Below are positions 27,580-36,798 of a DNA stretch of 64,000 nucleotides, piece by piece (the stretch's first letter is position 1; every line of letters starts with the position of its first letter). The stretch is from Sphingobium jiangsuense (lineage in GTDB: Bacteria > Pseudomonadota > Alphaproteobacteria > Sphingomonadales > Sphingomonadaceae). The translations under genes were made by a program, and so were the position numbers. A model generated the notes under the pieces. It saw only the letters and a list, made by a program, of their open reading frames with translations, was not told the origin of the DNA and searched no databases. The stretch is from NCBI RefSeq assembly GCF_014196495.1, contig NZ_JACIDT010000005.1, positions 124,001 to 188,000 of the forward strand. The letters run 5' to 3'.

Positions 27580-28554
27580 ATGGCAACGATTCTGCTTATC
27601 GGAAGAGACGACGTCCTGTCTTTCCTGCGGGATCGGGTGATGCCGCTGCTCGATCCGGCGCATGAGGCGCTGCTCTTCTCCGAGCGGGACGCCATTCCCG
27701 CCGCGCTGCTGGACCGGGCCGAGATACTGGTGGCGCTCGACGCCCGCTGCGACCGGGCGCTGCTGGAGCGCGCGCCGCGCTTGCGGGCGATCGTCTCGCC
27801 GACCATCGGCATTGACCATATCGCGCTGGACGATGCGACCGCGCGCGGCATCATGGTCGTCAACGGGGCGGTTCGGGAGAATGCCGAAAGCATGGCCGAG
27901 GCGACCGTCATGCTGCTGCTCGCGGCCTTTTACGACCTGCAACGGAGCATGGAGCGGCTCGACCGGCCGCAGGACCAGGCCCCCACCGCCCGCATGCTGG
28001 CGGGCAAGACGCTGGGCCTGCTGGGCTATGGCGCGATCGCGCGCGGCGTGGCGCGGCGGCTGGCGCCGTGGGGCGTCCGCCTGCTGGCGCACAGCCGCAC
28101 CGCCCGGCGGGACGAGGACGGCGTCGCCTTCGTGCCGCTGGAAACCCTGCTGCGCGAAAGCGACGGGCTGATGGTGCTGGCCAGCCTGAACGCCGACAGC
28201 CGCCATCTGCTGAATGCGGAGCGCCTGTCGTGGATGAAGCGGGGCGCGATCCTCGTCAACACCTCGCGCGGGGCGATCATCGACGAGGCGGCGCTGGCCG
28301 ATGCGATCCGCAGCGGGGCCATCGGCCGGGCGGCGCTGGACGTCTTCGAAACCGAGCCGCTGCCGCGCGACAGCGCGCTGCGCGGCCTGCCCCATGTGCT
28401 GCTGACCCCGCATTGCGTCGGCCACAGTATCGAGAGCTATGCCGCCATTCCCGCCAAGGCGGCGGAGAATGTCGCGCTGCTGCTCGCCGGGAAGGTGCCG
28501 GACTCGCTGTGCAATCCCGAAATCCTTGCCAGCGGCGCGCGGCGTTCGTCCTAG
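27580..28554 (+). CDS. D-2-hydroxyacid dehydrogenase
   Basis: A 324-residue NAD(P)-dependent dehydrogenase of the D-isomer-specific family. The Rossmann motif is GLLGYGAIARGVARRL (about 148-163). The catalytic Arg is in NTSRGAIIDEAAL, Glu in FETEPLP and His in LLTPHCVGHS. Such enzymes reduce 2-keto acids or oxidise D-2-hydroxy acids (glyoxylate/hydroxypyruvate reductase, phosphoglycerate dehydrogenase relatives). Position 27580 is preferred over a GTG at 27562 because of spacing to AGG. The end overlaps the convergent LD-carboxypeptidase gene by four bases at a shared CTAG. Substrate not predictable. Confidence 0.85.
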   Translation: MATILLIGRDDVLSFLRDRVMPLLDPAHEALLFSERDAIPAALLDRAEILVALDARCDRALLERAPRLRAIVSPTIGIDHIALDDATARGIMVVNGAVRENAESMAEATVMLLLAAFYDLQRSMERLDRPQDQAPTARMLAGKTLGLLGYGAIARGVARRLAPWGVRLLAHSRTARRDEDGVAFVPLETLLRESDGLMVLASLNADSRHLLNAERLSWMKRGAILVNTSRGAIIDEAALADAIRSGAIGRAALDVFETEPLPRDSALRGLPHVLLTPHCVGHSIESYAAIPAKAAENVALLLAGKVPDSLCNPEILASGARRSS

Positions 28555-29585
28555 GCGGTTATGGGTTCCAGCACCCTTATGCTGCCGCGCCCGTCCATCT
28601 CCACCTCGGCGCCGACCGGCAGGCAGAGCTGGTCGGCGATATGGCCGATATTCGCGCCGCGGAAGGCCGGAACGCCGAGCGGGCGGATATACTGGTCCAG
28701 CAGCTGCGGCACGGTGAAGCCGATATAGCCGGGCAGGCGGCTGGCGCAGCGCGTGCATTGGCCGAAGATCACCCCCGCCACCTTCCCCAGAACGCCTGCC
28801 AGCGCGAGTTGGTTGAGCATCCGGTCGATCCGGTATTCGGCCTCGTTCACATCCTCCAGGAACAGGATCGCGCCCTCGAAATCCGGCAGCCAGGGCGTGC
28901 CCACCAGCGTCGCGAGGACGGAGAGATTGCCGCCGATCAGCCGCCCCCGCGCCGTGCCGGGGCGGATGGTCGCGACCCGTGGCGAGCCATCCGCCCCCTC
29001 CACATCGGGGCCGAGCGTTTCGGGCGGCTGGAACAGCGGCGCTTCCCCGGCGAAGGCGAGCCGCCAGAAGCTGTCCCAGCTCGTTTCGTACCAGCCGTTC
29101 GCCGCATTGGGCGCATGGAGGGTGGGAAAGCCCGCGCGTGCGGCGAAGGCGAGGTGCAGCGCGGTGACGTCGCTGAAGCCGATCAGCAGCTTCGGGTTCG
29201 CCCTTATGCGGTCCCAGTCGAGATGGGGCAGCAGCCGCGCGCTGCCCCATCCGCCGTTCACCGCGAAGATCGCGCGGACCGCGCTGTCCCCGAACATCGC
29301 GTTGATATCGGCGGCACGCTGTTCGTCCGTGCCGGCGAGATAGCCGTAGCGGGTGGCGACATGGCGGCCGAGCCGGGGCACCAGCCCCATGCCCGCCACC
29401 ACGGCCTTCACCCCTTCAAGCTGCAACAGGTCGTCGCTGAAGCTGGCGGGCTCGATCAGCCCCACCACGTCGCCCGGCCGCAGGCGCGGCGGCCGCGTGG
29501 GCGCGCGGGCGACGAGGGGGGCGGGCATCATCAGGCCCGCCATCAGGCCGCCAAGGCCGCCGATCATCGAACGTCTGCTGGGCAT
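28551..29585 (-). CDS. LD-carboxypeptidase (peptidase S66)
   Basis: A 344-residue S66 serine peptidase that would trim the terminal D-alanine from murein tetrapeptides during recycling. The nucleophile Ser is in the IGFSDVTALHLA motif (about residue 137), with the Glu in LEDVNEAEYRIDRML and the His in the GHIADQLCLPVG block. The N-terminus has a twin arginine (SRRSMIGGLGG) and a hydrophobic run to APLVARA, suggesting Tat export, whereas E. coli LdcA is cytoplasmic; a periplasmic variant is likely. ATG 29585 is the best start; the frame remains open upstream. Confidence 0.85.
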   Translation of the reverse strand: MPSRRSMIGGLGGLMAGLMMPAPLVARAPTRPPRLRPGDVVGLIEPASFSDDLLQLEGVKAVVAGMGLVPRLGRHVATRYGYLAGTDEQRAADINAMFGDSAVRAIFAVNGGWGSARLLPHLDWDRIRANPKLLIGFSDVTALHLAFAARAGFPTLHAPNAANGWYETSWDSFWRLAFAGEAPLFQPPETLGPDVEGADGSPRVATIRPGTARGRLIGGNLSVLATLVGTPWLPDFEGAILFLEDVNEAEYRIDRMLNQLALAGVLGKVAGVIFGQCTRCASRLPGYIGFTVPQLLDQYIRPLGVPAFRGANIGHIADQLCLPVGAEVEMDGRGSIRVLEPITA

Positions 29586-29651
29586 GGCCCTGAATAGCAG
29601 CGCGGCCGGGCGTTGCACAATCCCGCTGCTCCCGCCATCTGCCCCCTCTCT

Positions 29652-29682
29652 ATCGATGCCGATTGAATATCGATCGATACCG
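29652..29682 (+). promoter_or_regulatory. Paired ATCGATRCSG motifs upstream of the aldarate dehydratase
   Basis: ATCGATGCCG (29652-29661) and ATCGATACCG (29673-29682) are direct repeats 21 bp apart, about 70 bp before the galactarate/talarate dehydratase start. The same ATCGATRCSG core recurs before the receptor gene at 33471 and before the aldarate operon at 56661. Probably a regulator site; the protein is unknown. Confidence 0.4.
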
Positions 29683-29752
29683 GCGGCCGCGTTGATCGTT
29701 CGCGCGGCAGCGGCCACTGTCCCTGCTGACAATCAGGGTAGAGGATCGAAGG

Positions 29753-30901
29753 ATGACGCGCGACCCCATCGCGGAAATGAAAGTGTCGCTGGCCTGGCTG
29801 CCGCTGGCGCAGCCGATCAGCGACGCCAAGGTCTTCACCGGCCGCCAGCGCCCGCTGACGCAGGTGGCCATGCTGTTCGCCGAGATCCGCACCGAAAGCG
29901 GCCGGGAAGGCATCGGCTTCAGCTATTCGAAGCGCGCGGGCGGGCCGGGCCTCTATGCCCATGCCCGCGAGGTCGGCCCGGAGCTGATCGGCGAGGACCC
30001 GAACGACATAGAGCGGCTGTGGACCAAGCTGGTCTGGGCCGGCGCCTCGGTCGGCCGGTCGGGGCTTTCGACGCAGGCGGTGGCGGCGTTCGATATCGCG
30101 CTGTGGGACATGAAGGCCCGGCGCGCGGACCTGCCGCTGGCCAAGCTGCTGGGCGCGTCGCGCGATGCGGTGCCGTGCTACAACACGTCGGGCGGGTTCC
30201 TGTCCACGCCGCTGGAGGAGTTGCTGGAGAATGTCGACCGCTCCGTCGCGGCGGGACTGGGCGGCATCAAGATCAAGGTCGGCCACCCCGACGCGCGCGA
30301 GGACCTGCGGCGGCTGGAGGCGGTGGCGAAGCGGATCGACGGCCGGGTCGCGCTGATGGTCGACGCCAACCAGCAATGGGACCGGGCGGCCGCGCTGCGC
30401 ATGGCGCGGGCGATGGAGCCCTTCGGCCTGGTGTGGATCGAGGAGCCGCTCGACGCCTATGATTATGAGGGGCATGCGGCGCTGGCGCAGGCGATCGACA
30501 CGCCCATCGCGTCGGGCGAGATGCTGGTCGGCCCGGCCGAGCATTTCGAGCTGATCCGCAACCGCTCGGTGGATTTCATCCAGCCCGACGCCGCCCGCGT
30601 CGGCGGCATCACCCAGTTTCTGCGCGTGGCGGCGATGGCGCGGGAATCGCATCTGTCGCTGGCCCCGCATTTCGCGATGGAAATCCACCTCCACCTCGCC
30701 GCCGCCTATCCGCATGCGAGCTGGGTCGAGCATTTCGACTGGCTCGACCCGCTGTTCAATGAGCGGCAGCAGCTGCGGGACGGGCGCATGGTCGTCAGCG
30801 ACCGGCCGGGGCTGGGCGTGACGCTGAGCGAACAGGCGCGGCAATGGACGGTGGCGTCCTGCGTCATCAGCCGGTCCGGGGTGGTCGACGGCTTCCATTG
30901 A
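29753..30901 (+). CDS. Galactarate/L-talarate dehydratase (enolase superfamily)
   Basis: A 382-residue mandelate racemase-group enzyme that follows the Salmonella L-talarate/galactarate dehydratase closely. It has the KIKVG lysine pair (KxK), MVDANQQWDR with the first metal Asp, WIEEPLDAYDYEGHAAL with the second metal Glu, ASGEM with the third, QPDAARVGGIT, and the LAPHFAMEIHLHLAAAYP segment with the catalytic His. The product would be 5-dehydro-4-deoxy-glucarate, the substrate of the dehydratase encoded at 56661-57593. It is a single gene 27 kb from that operon, but they share an upstream motif. Confidence 0.85.
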   Translation: MTRDPIAEMKVSLAWLPLAQPISDAKVFTGRQRPLTQVAMLFAEIRTESGREGIGFSYSKRAGGPGLYAHAREVGPELIGEDPNDIERLWTKLVWAGASVGRSGLSTQAVAAFDIALWDMKARRADLPLAKLLGASRDAVPCYNTSGGFLSTPLEELLENVDRSVAAGLGGIKIKVGHPDAREDLRRLEAVAKRIDGRVALMVDANQQWDRAAALRMARAMEPFGLVWIEEPLDAYDYEGHAALAQAIDTPIASGEMLVGPAEHFELIRNRSVDFIQPDAARVGGITQFLRVAAMARESHLSLAPHFAMEIHLHLAAAYPHASWVEHFDWLDPLFNERQQLRDGRMVVSDRPGLGVTLSEQARQWTVASCVISRSGVVDGFH

Positions 30902-30982
30902 GGGGGATGGGCGGCGTCGGCGGCTGGAGCGTTTTCAAGTCAGATGGAACATCCGATGACTCGGAAAACGCGGAAGGAATAT

Positions 30983-32038
30983 CTACTCCTCGCCTTCGCC
31001 CATCCGCGCCAGCTGCACGCGCGAGCACTCGCCCAGCATCCGGGTGAAGCGTCGGTATCGGTCCGCGCCGATGACGAAGGGGTTGGCGTCGCCCGGCATC
31101 GCATAGCGCAGCAGGACCTGCTTTTCGGTCGCGTCGTTATGGGCCGGATGATTGGTCAGCAGCACGTCCACGCCCGCCGCCGCCGTCAGTTTCTCCCACC
31201 GCTCCAGCGAGGCGATCTGCCGGCGGATCGAGGCGCTGTCCCGCCCGCCGCCGCTTCCGCCCATCAGCCCCGCCCAGTGCCGCTTGCCCTTGTCGGTGAC
31301 CGGGAAGATCAGGGACAGCGTGCCGGGCGTGTGGCCCGGCGTCACATGCAGCCTGACCGTCGTGCCGCCCAGCGTCACGCCGTCCCCGTCCTTCGCGACG
31401 ATATCCCGCCGGGGCGGCGCCAGGGCGGCGAAGGGGCCGGGCTGTGGCCCGTTCATCAGCGCCCAGTCCGCCTCGGCCGCGACGACGCGCGCGCCGTACC
31501 GGTCCTGTAGATATTTCGCGCCGCCATAATGATCGCCATGGCCATGGGTGACGATGACATAGCGGATGCGCCTGGGGTCCAGCTCCAGTCGCTCCATGTT
31601 GGGCACGAGGATGTCGCGCGCCTCCTCCGGGCCGTTCAGCGCATCGATGACGATGATCCCGTCCGCGGTGTCGAGCGCATAGGCCGACACGGCGTTCTGG
31701 CCGATCGAGTAGAGCGCGTCGAACAGCCGGGTCGGCGGGACCAGCCCGTCATGCTGCACGCCGGTCACCTGCTGGCGGTCGAGCGGGCTGACGAGGCAGC
31801 GCCAGCGGAATTCGGACCAGAGGTCGGTTGCCGCCAGCGCCCGCGCGCGCGACAGATGGCGGGCGACCGCATCCCTGTCCTCATCGGGAAAGCTGGCCTG
31901 CGGCGGATAGTCGGCGACCGCCGCCGGTGGCCGGGCGGGCAGGGGCGTGGACATCAGGCCGAGCGCGAGCCCAGCCCCTGTCCAGTTACGAAAAGCCGTC
32001 CAGTTACGAAAAGCCGTCCGGTTGCGAAAATATATCAT
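30983..32038 (-). CDS. Metallo-beta-lactamase-fold hydrolase, exported
   Basis: A 351-residue protein with the metallo-beta-lactamase zinc motif THGHGDHYGG (HxHxDH), TPGHTPGTLSLIF for the next His, and a late NHPAHND histidine. It is close in style to B3-type lactamase-like hydrolases and lactonases, but I cannot assign a substrate. The start is ATG 32038 behind GGGAGAGAGG. The N-terminus contains an in-frame 18-bp tandem repeat that puts FRNRTA-FRNWTA-FRNWTG before the hydrophobic signal segment, which is unusual. The next gene on that strand, topoisomerase IB, ends 138 bp upstream of the start, so it may have its own promoter. Confidence 0.8.
   Translation of the reverse strand: MIYFRNRTAFRNWTAFRNWTGAGLALGLMSTPLPARPPAAVADYPPQASFPDEDRDAVARHLSRARALAATDLWSEFRWRCLVSPLDRQQVTGVQHDGLVPPTRLFDALYSIGQNAVSAYALDTADGIIVIDALNGPEEARDILVPNMERLELDPRRIRYVIVTHGHGDHYGGAKYLQDRYGARVVAAEADWALMNGPQPGPFAALAPPRRDIVAKDGDGVTLGGTTVRLHVTPGHTPGTLSLIFPVTDKGKRHWAGLMGGSGGGRDSASIRRQIASLERWEKLTAAAGVDVLLTNHPAHNDATEKQVLLRYAMPGDANPFVIGADRYRRFTRMLGECSRVQLARMGEGEE
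31980..32030. repeat. Three 18-bp tandem repeats inside a signal sequence
   Basis: GTCCAGTTACGAAAAGCC occurs twice in perfect tandem (31980-31997, 31998-32015) followed by a third, diverged copy (GTCCGGTTGCGAAAA). Because the unit is 18 bp, copy-number change keeps the reading frame of the lactamase-fold gene and lengthens or shortens its N-region by six residues per unit. Confidence 0.8.
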
Positions 32039-32175
32039 GCGGCCTCTCTCCCTGTCCTGTTCCGTGCGGGCATGCGCATCGGCACTGGCGTCGGAGAGTA
32101 GGGAAGCGGGCCGGAAACGCCAATTTTTTGCGGCAATCGAACGATGCTGAAACGGGATCGACGGCCGGGCGCGCC

Positions 32176-33186
32176 TCAGGCGGCGAGCAGCGTGGCCGTA
32201 TCGGGCGCCTTTTCCAGAAAGGCGATCAGCCCCCGTTCCGCGCGGGAAAGCCAGCGGGTGCTGCGCGGCAGGGGCGTCAGCCGCAGTTCCTGCTGCGCGG
32301 CGGCGTCGCCCGCCAGCCTCAGCAGCGCGGGATGGATATAGGATTTGCGCGCGATCGCCGGGGTGTTGCCCAGCCGTTCGGCGACATGGGCGAGCATCTC
32401 CTTCATCGTCACGGTGCCGGGCGCGTGGCGGACCAGCTCGAACGCCTGCACGGTCGCGGCCCAGGTGCGGAAATGCTTGGCGGTGAAATCCTCGCCCAGC
32501 GTCGCGCGGAGATAATCGTTCACGTCGCCGGAATCGACCGGCACCGGCTGGCCGTCCTCGCCCAGGAACTGGAACAGATGCTGCCCGCGCAGATCCTGCA
32601 TCGCCCGCACGAAGCGCAGCAGGCCGCGGTCGGTCAGCAGCGTCTCGCGCATCTTGCCCGACTTCGCGCGGAACCGCAGGCGCAGCGCCCGTCCCACGAC
32701 CGCGACATGCCGCATGCGCAGCGTGGTCGCGCCGAAGCTCTTGTTGCTGCGCGTATAGGCTTCGTTGCCGACGCGCAGCGCGGCCTGGTCGAGCAGGCGC
32801 ACGACGCAGGCGATCGCCCGTTCCCGCGTCAGCCCGCGCGCGGTGATATCGGTCGCCACCCGCCGCCGGATGCGGGGCAGCAGCGTGCCGAAGCGGGCGA
32901 GAGCGTCGAACTTCAGGCAATCCCGCTCGGTGCGGAACAGCGGGTGATAGCGATATTGCTTGCGTCCGCGCGCGTCGATGCCGGTGGCGAGGATATGCCC
33001 GTCCGCGCAGGTGCAGAACCAGGCGTTGCGATAGGCGGGCGGCAGGCCGACGGCGTTGAGGCGGTCTATCTCCTCCCGCTCGACGATGCGCTGCCCCTCC
33101 GGCGTATAATAGGCCCATCCCCGCCCCGCCCGTTTGCGGCGGATGCCCGGCAGGCCGGTATCGACGAAGACAAGCTGGCAGGCCAT
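32176..33186 (-). CDS. DNA topoisomerase IB, bacterial type
   Basis: A 336-residue poxvirus-like topoisomerase IB. It carries the N-terminal DNA-binding part (GWAYYTPEGQRI, ILATGIDARGRKQYRYHPLF), the catalytic core (YTRSNKSFGATTLRMRHV, KHFRTWAATV) and the active tyrosine in ARKSYIHPALL near residue 290. It relaxes both positive and negative supercoils through a 3'-phosphotyrosyl intermediate. The length is typical. It is an isolated housekeeping-type or accessory gene with no functional link to its neighbours. Confidence 0.92.
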   Translation of the reverse strand: MACQLVFVDTGLPGIRRKRAGRGWAYYTPEGQRIVEREEIDRLNAVGLPPAYRNAWFCTCADGHILATGIDARGRKQYRYHPLFRTERDCLKFDALARFGTLLPRIRRRVATDITARGLTRERAIACVVRLLDQAALRVGNEAYTRSNKSFGATTLRMRHVAVVGRALRLRFRAKSGKMRETLLTDRGLLRFVRAMQDLRGQHLFQFLGEDGQPVPVDSGDVNDYLRATLGEDFTAKHFRTWAATVQAFELVRHAPGTVTMKEMLAHVAERLGNTPAIARKSYIHPALLRLAGDAAAQQELRLTPLPRSTRWLSRAERGLIAFLEKAPDTATLLAA

Positions 33187-33252
33187 GGCGCTATAGCGCC
33201 CCGCCCCGTCAAGGGTTCCGCGTCGCCCGCTTTCGTCGCATCGCGGGAGAAA

Positions 33253-33274
33253 ATCGATACGGATTCCGCATCGA
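33253..33274 (+). promoter_or_regulatory. Inverted ATCGATRCSG motif upstream of a TonB receptor gene
   Basis: ATCGATACGG (33253-33262) and, inverted, CCGCATCGA (33266-33274) form an imperfect palindrome about 200 bp upstream of the receptor start. The core is shared with sites at 29652-29682 and 56561-56570, which lie before aldaric-acid genes. Confidence 0.4.
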
Positions 33275-33356
33275 ATGATCCTCTTATGGACAGGAAGGCC
33301 CCGCTCCCCTCGCCAAATGGCGAAAATCGGTTATGGAAGGGCTTGCATGGCGCTTA

Positions 33357-33370
33357 TGAAAGCGCATACA
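33357..33370 (+). promoter_or_regulatory. LacI-type operator candidate 1 (upstream of TonB receptor)
   Basis: TGAAAGCGCATACA differs from the nine-site consensus (TGMAAnCGCTTnCA) at one conserved position. It lies 100 bp before the receptor gene at 33471. Weakest member of the set. Confidence 0.4.
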
Positions 33371-33470
33371 GTCGTGAGGCTGCGGAACGGCGCCACTGAA
33401 GGGGCGCGGTTTCGACCATAGGCGACCGGCGCCGAACAAGGGCCGGAACAGGAACAAAAGGGGAGGAACT

Positions 33471-35660
33471 ATGAAATATCTTTTGCTGGGGACGTCCGCG
33501 CTCATGCTGGTGTCGTCCGCCGCCTTCGCACAGACCGCGGGCGGCGGGGCGGGGGCAGCCGCCAATAGCGGTGAAAGCGCTGGCATAAACGAGATCATCG
33601 TCACCGCCGAACGCCGCGCCCAGAGCGCGCAGGACGTGCCGGTGTCGATCGTCGCCATTTCCGGCAACACGCTGCGCGAGCGCGGCGTCGACGATCTGGA
33701 CGATCTGCAGGCCGAGGTCCCCTCGCTCAGCTTCGTCGACAACGGCAACAGCAAGTTCGTCAACATTCGCGGGGTTGGCCTGACCGAGGCGGCGCCCAAC
33801 CAGACGATCGCCGTTGCCGTCCATCTCGACGGCGCCTATATCGCCCGCGAATTCACCTTCAACGACGCCTTTTTCGACCTTGCGGGCATCGAGGTGCTGC
33901 GCGGGCCGCAGGGCACCTATTCGGGCCAGAACGCGTCGGGCGGCGCAATCTTCATCAACTCCGCCCGGCCGGACCTGCAGGAAACCACCGGCTACGCCGA
34001 GCTGACCCTCGCCGAATATAACCGCAAGCAGATCAGCGGCGCGATCAGCGTGCCGCTGTCCGACAAGGTCGCCGTCCGCGTCGCGTTGCAGAATGAGCGC
34101 CGCGACAGCTTCTACACCAATTTCGGTCCGACCGGGCAGACGGACGCGAATCTCGTCCAGTCGCAGCCCGGCAATGTGGAGCGCTTCCTGGGGCGCGCGC
34201 AGGTGCTGGCGAAGCCGACCGACCGTCTCGAACTGCGGCTGATCCACCAGTTCAGCAACGTCGAATCCGATGGCGTGGCGCGCAACGCCTATAATGCCGC
34301 CAATCTGGCGCGGCCTTTCATCATCAACTATGATTCCACCGACACGCTGCAACGGGTGGAATATAACCGCACCACCGGCATCGTCGCATGGGATGCGACC
34401 GACGCCTTCCGCGTCAACGCCAATTTCGCCTATCAGAAGACGCGCAACGACCAGCGCATCGATTCCGACCGCACCAGCGTGCTGGTGGAGCCGACGGTGC
34501 GGCAGGAATATTCGGTCTACGACATTCGCGACCGCTATTATACCGGCGAATTCAACCTCATCTCGACCGGCGAGGGGCCGTTCGAATGGACCGTCGGCGC
34601 GACGATGCTCGACTATCGCCAGAAGGCCTATCTGTGGACGCCGAAGGGCCCGCAGATCGCGGCGGGCACCGGCACCTATCTCTTCCTCGACGCCTATCGC
34701 AAGAACTGGGCGGTGTTCGGCGAGGTCGGCTACAGGCTGACAGACACGATCGAGGTGAAGGTCGGCGGCCGCTACAATCATGAAAAGAACGGCTTCCACC
34801 CCGAATCCTACCGGACGAGCGGCGGCCCCGATGCGGCGCCGGCGTCCTATTTCATCGTGCCCGAACAGACGTTCAAGAACTTCACCGGCCGCGCGCTGGT
34901 GAACTGGAAGCCGGACAGCTCCACCCTCGTCTATGCGACGGTCAGCAAGGGCTACAAGCCCGGCGGCGCTGCGCCCGGCGGGGACGAATATGGATCGGAA
35001 ACGGTCGTCAATTACGAGCTGGGCTGGAAGGCCGACTGGCTGGGCCGCGCGCTGCAAACCTCGATCAGCGCCTTCTACATGGATTATGACGGGTTCCAGG
35101 CCTCCATCGCCACCGACCCGGACAACCCCACCACGCGCGTGACGAGCAATATCGACAACACCCGGATCAAGGGCGTGGAAGCCCAGATCTCGACCAATAT
35201 CGGCGGGTTCCACGGCGACCTTTCCTTCTCGGTGCTGGATGCCAAATATGGCTCGCTCACCGTGTTCATGCCGGTCGGCGGGTTCAACAACACCGCTCCG
35301 CTGCCGGTCAATCTGGGCGGGCGGCAGATCAACTATGCGCCCGAATTCTCGCTGTCGGGCGGCCTTGCCTACGACATTCCGCTCGGCGGCGGCGAACTGA
35401 CGCCCAGCGTCCGCCTGTCGCATACCGGCAAGCAATGGGCGTCCTTCTTCCAGCTGCCCTATCACGAGATACCGAAGCGCACGCTGGTGGACCTGCGCCT
35501 GACCTATGCGGCGGACAGCAACTGGAAGCTTGCCGCCTTTGTGACCAATGTGTTCGACAAGACCTATATCAACGTCGCCTCGACGGCGGTGGACGGCGTC
35601 GGCGCCTATGGTCTGGGCGCGCCGCGCCAGTTCGGCGGCACGCTGAGCTATACTTTCTGA
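33471..35660 (+). CDS. TonB-dependent receptor
   Basis: A 729-residue outer-membrane receptor. It has a signal peptide (to SAAFAQ), a TonB box (NEIIVTAERRAQSAQDVPVSI), a plug with IEVLRGPQGTYSGQNASGGAIFI, and a barrel ending LSYTF. It belongs to the same subfamily as the receptor at 50348-52507, with similar RGVGxxxxxPxxxxAVxxxxDGxYI plug residues. AAAGGGGAGGAACT precedes the ATG. Upstream it has both an ATCGATRCSG palindrome and a LacI-type operator candidate, so it may be the uptake gate for the esters or aldarates handled by the nearby enzymes. No STN domain. Confidence 0.9.
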   Translation: MKYLLLGTSALMLVSSAAFAQTAGGGAGAAANSGESAGINEIIVTAERRAQSAQDVPVSIVAISGNTLRERGVDDLDDLQAEVPSLSFVDNGNSKFVNIRGVGLTEAAPNQTIAVAVHLDGAYIAREFTFNDAFFDLAGIEVLRGPQGTYSGQNASGGAIFINSARPDLQETTGYAELTLAEYNRKQISGAISVPLSDKVAVRVALQNERRDSFYTNFGPTGQTDANLVQSQPGNVERFLGRAQVLAKPTDRLELRLIHQFSNVESDGVARNAYNAANLARPFIINYDSTDTLQRVEYNRTTGIVAWDATDAFRVNANFAYQKTRNDQRIDSDRTSVLVEPTVRQEYSVYDIRDRYYTGEFNLISTGEGPFEWTVGATMLDYRQKAYLWTPKGPQIAAGTGTYLFLDAYRKNWAVFGEVGYRLTDTIEVKVGGRYNHEKNGFHPESYRTSGGPDAAPASYFIVPEQTFKNFTGRALVNWKPDSSTLVYATVSKGYKPGGAAPGGDEYGSETVVNYELGWKADWLGRALQTSISAFYMDYDGFQASIATDPDNPTTRVTSNIDNTRIKGVEAQISTNIGGFHGDLSFSVLDAKYGSLTVFMPVGGFNNTAPLPVNLGGRQINYAPEFSLSGGLAYDIPLGGGELTPSVRLSHTGKQWASFFQLPYHEIPKRTLVDLRLTYAADSNWKLAAFVTNVFDKTYINVASTAVDGVGAYGLGAPRQFGGTLSYTF

Positions 35661-35677
35661 CCTCTCCCCTGGGGTGT

Positions 35678-35706
35678 GGCCGCGAAAGCCTCTGGTTTTC
35701 GCGGCC
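35678..35706. terminator. Hairpin between convergent receptor and LysR genes
   Basis: GGCCGCGAAAGCC (35678-35690) pairs with GGTTTTCGCGGCC (35694-35706), 13 pairs with one G-T, around a three-base loop. It sits between two convergent stops, so it probably ends transcription from both sides, though without a long T tract. Confidence 0.6.
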
Positions 35707-35714
35707 GCGCTCGA

Positions 35715-36629
35715 TCAGGGCCGGGTGAGGGCGGGCGCGCCGCCTTCTTCCTGAGCCAGCAGCCCGTCCAATATCCCCAGCACCGGCGCCAGCGCCGGGT
35801 TGGAGCATTGCTCTCGCCACGCGGCGTACAGCTCCACGACGGGCCCTGCATCTTCCAGCGCATCGAATTCCACGCCGACCGGCCGCAGCAGGCTGGCGGT
35901 TTCGGGCACCAGCGCAAAGCCGTGCCCGGCCGCGACCATGATCAGGATCGAGTGGATCTGCACCAGCTGCTGCGTCACCTTGGGCTGCGCGCCGACGCTG
36001 GCGAACAGGCCGGACACCAGCTGATGGAAATAGCGCGCCTTGTCCGGCGCATACATGACGAACGGCCGGCCGTCGAAATCGGTCAGCCTTTTCGGCCGCT
36101 CCGATGCGGGCACGGCCGAGGGCGAGCAGATCACCAGCCGTTCATGCGCCACCCGGCGATGGCGGAAATCCGGACGCACCGGCGGGCGCAGCAGCGCGAG
36201 GTCGAGGCTGCCGGCTTGCAGCCCCTCGGCCAGATCGCCGCTGACCGACTCCTTCAGCAGCAATTGCACATCGGGAAGATGCTCGGCCAACTGCCCGACC
36301 AGGCGCGGCACGAAGCGATAGAGCGACGCGGCGGTGAAGCCGATCGTGACCATCCCCTGCCGCCCTTCGGCCGCCGCCCGCGCCGTCACCAGCGCATTGT
36401 CCGCCATATGGACGATACGCCGCGCCTCCGGCAGGAAGGCGACCCCGCCCGGCGTCAGCTTCACCGTGCGGCTGGAACGGTTGAACAGCTTCACCTGAAG
36501 CACATGCTCCAGCACCTGGATATGGCGACTGAGCGGCGGTTGCGACATGTTGAGCCGCGCGGCGGCGCGCCCGAAATGCAGTTCCTCGGCGACGGCGACG
36601 AAACAGCGGAGATGAACCAGCTCAAACAC
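35715..36629 (-). CDS. LysR-family transcription regulator
   Basis: A 304-residue LysR regulator. The N-terminal winged helix-turn-helix (LVHLRCFVAVAEELHFGRAAARLNMSQPPLSRHIQVLEHVLQVKLFNRSSRTVKLT) is nearly canonical. The C-terminal inducer-binding domain follows from about residue 90. It is convergent with the receptor gene and reads away from the esterase cluster. The cognate target is not evident; regulators of this type with a CatR/BenM-like N-terminus often control aromatic catabolism. Confidence 0.9.
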   Translation of the reverse strand: MFELVHLRCFVAVAEELHFGRAAARLNMSQPPLSRHIQVLEHVLQVKLFNRSSRTVKLTPGGVAFLPEARRIVHMADNALVTARAAAEGRQGMVTIGFTAASLYRFVPRLVGQLAEHLPDVQLLLKESVSGDLAEGLQAGSLDLALLRPPVRPDFRHRRVAHERLVICSPSAVPASERPKRLTDFDGRPFVMYAPDKARYFHQLVSGLFASVGAQPKVTQQLVQIHSILIMVAAGHGFALVPETASLLRPVGVEFDALEDAGPVVELYAAWREQCSNPALAPVLGILDGLLAQEEGGAPALTRP

Positions 36630-36694
36630 ATTCCATCCCTAGTTGCAGGTCGCTTCCGGGGCAAGGCGGACGACGGGATGGAGAGGCGCCACCG

Positions 36695-36720
36695 TCACCC
36701 TCCCCATTTGGGGAGGGTGA
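36695..36720. repeat. Perfect 12-bp-arm palindrome
   Basis: TCACCCTCCCCA-TT-TGGGGAGGGTGA at 36695-36720, between the LysR start and the 3' end of the alpha/beta hydrolase gene. No T tract follows. It resembles short palindromic repeats scattered through sphingomonad genomes and may protect mRNA 3' ends. Confidence 0.6.
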
Positions 36721-36798
36721 TCGTTGCGATGCCCGTCTGCGGCCCGCGTGCGGGGATGCGGGAAAGGGCGGCGGGCCGTCCAGCCGCCGCGCTGCACG

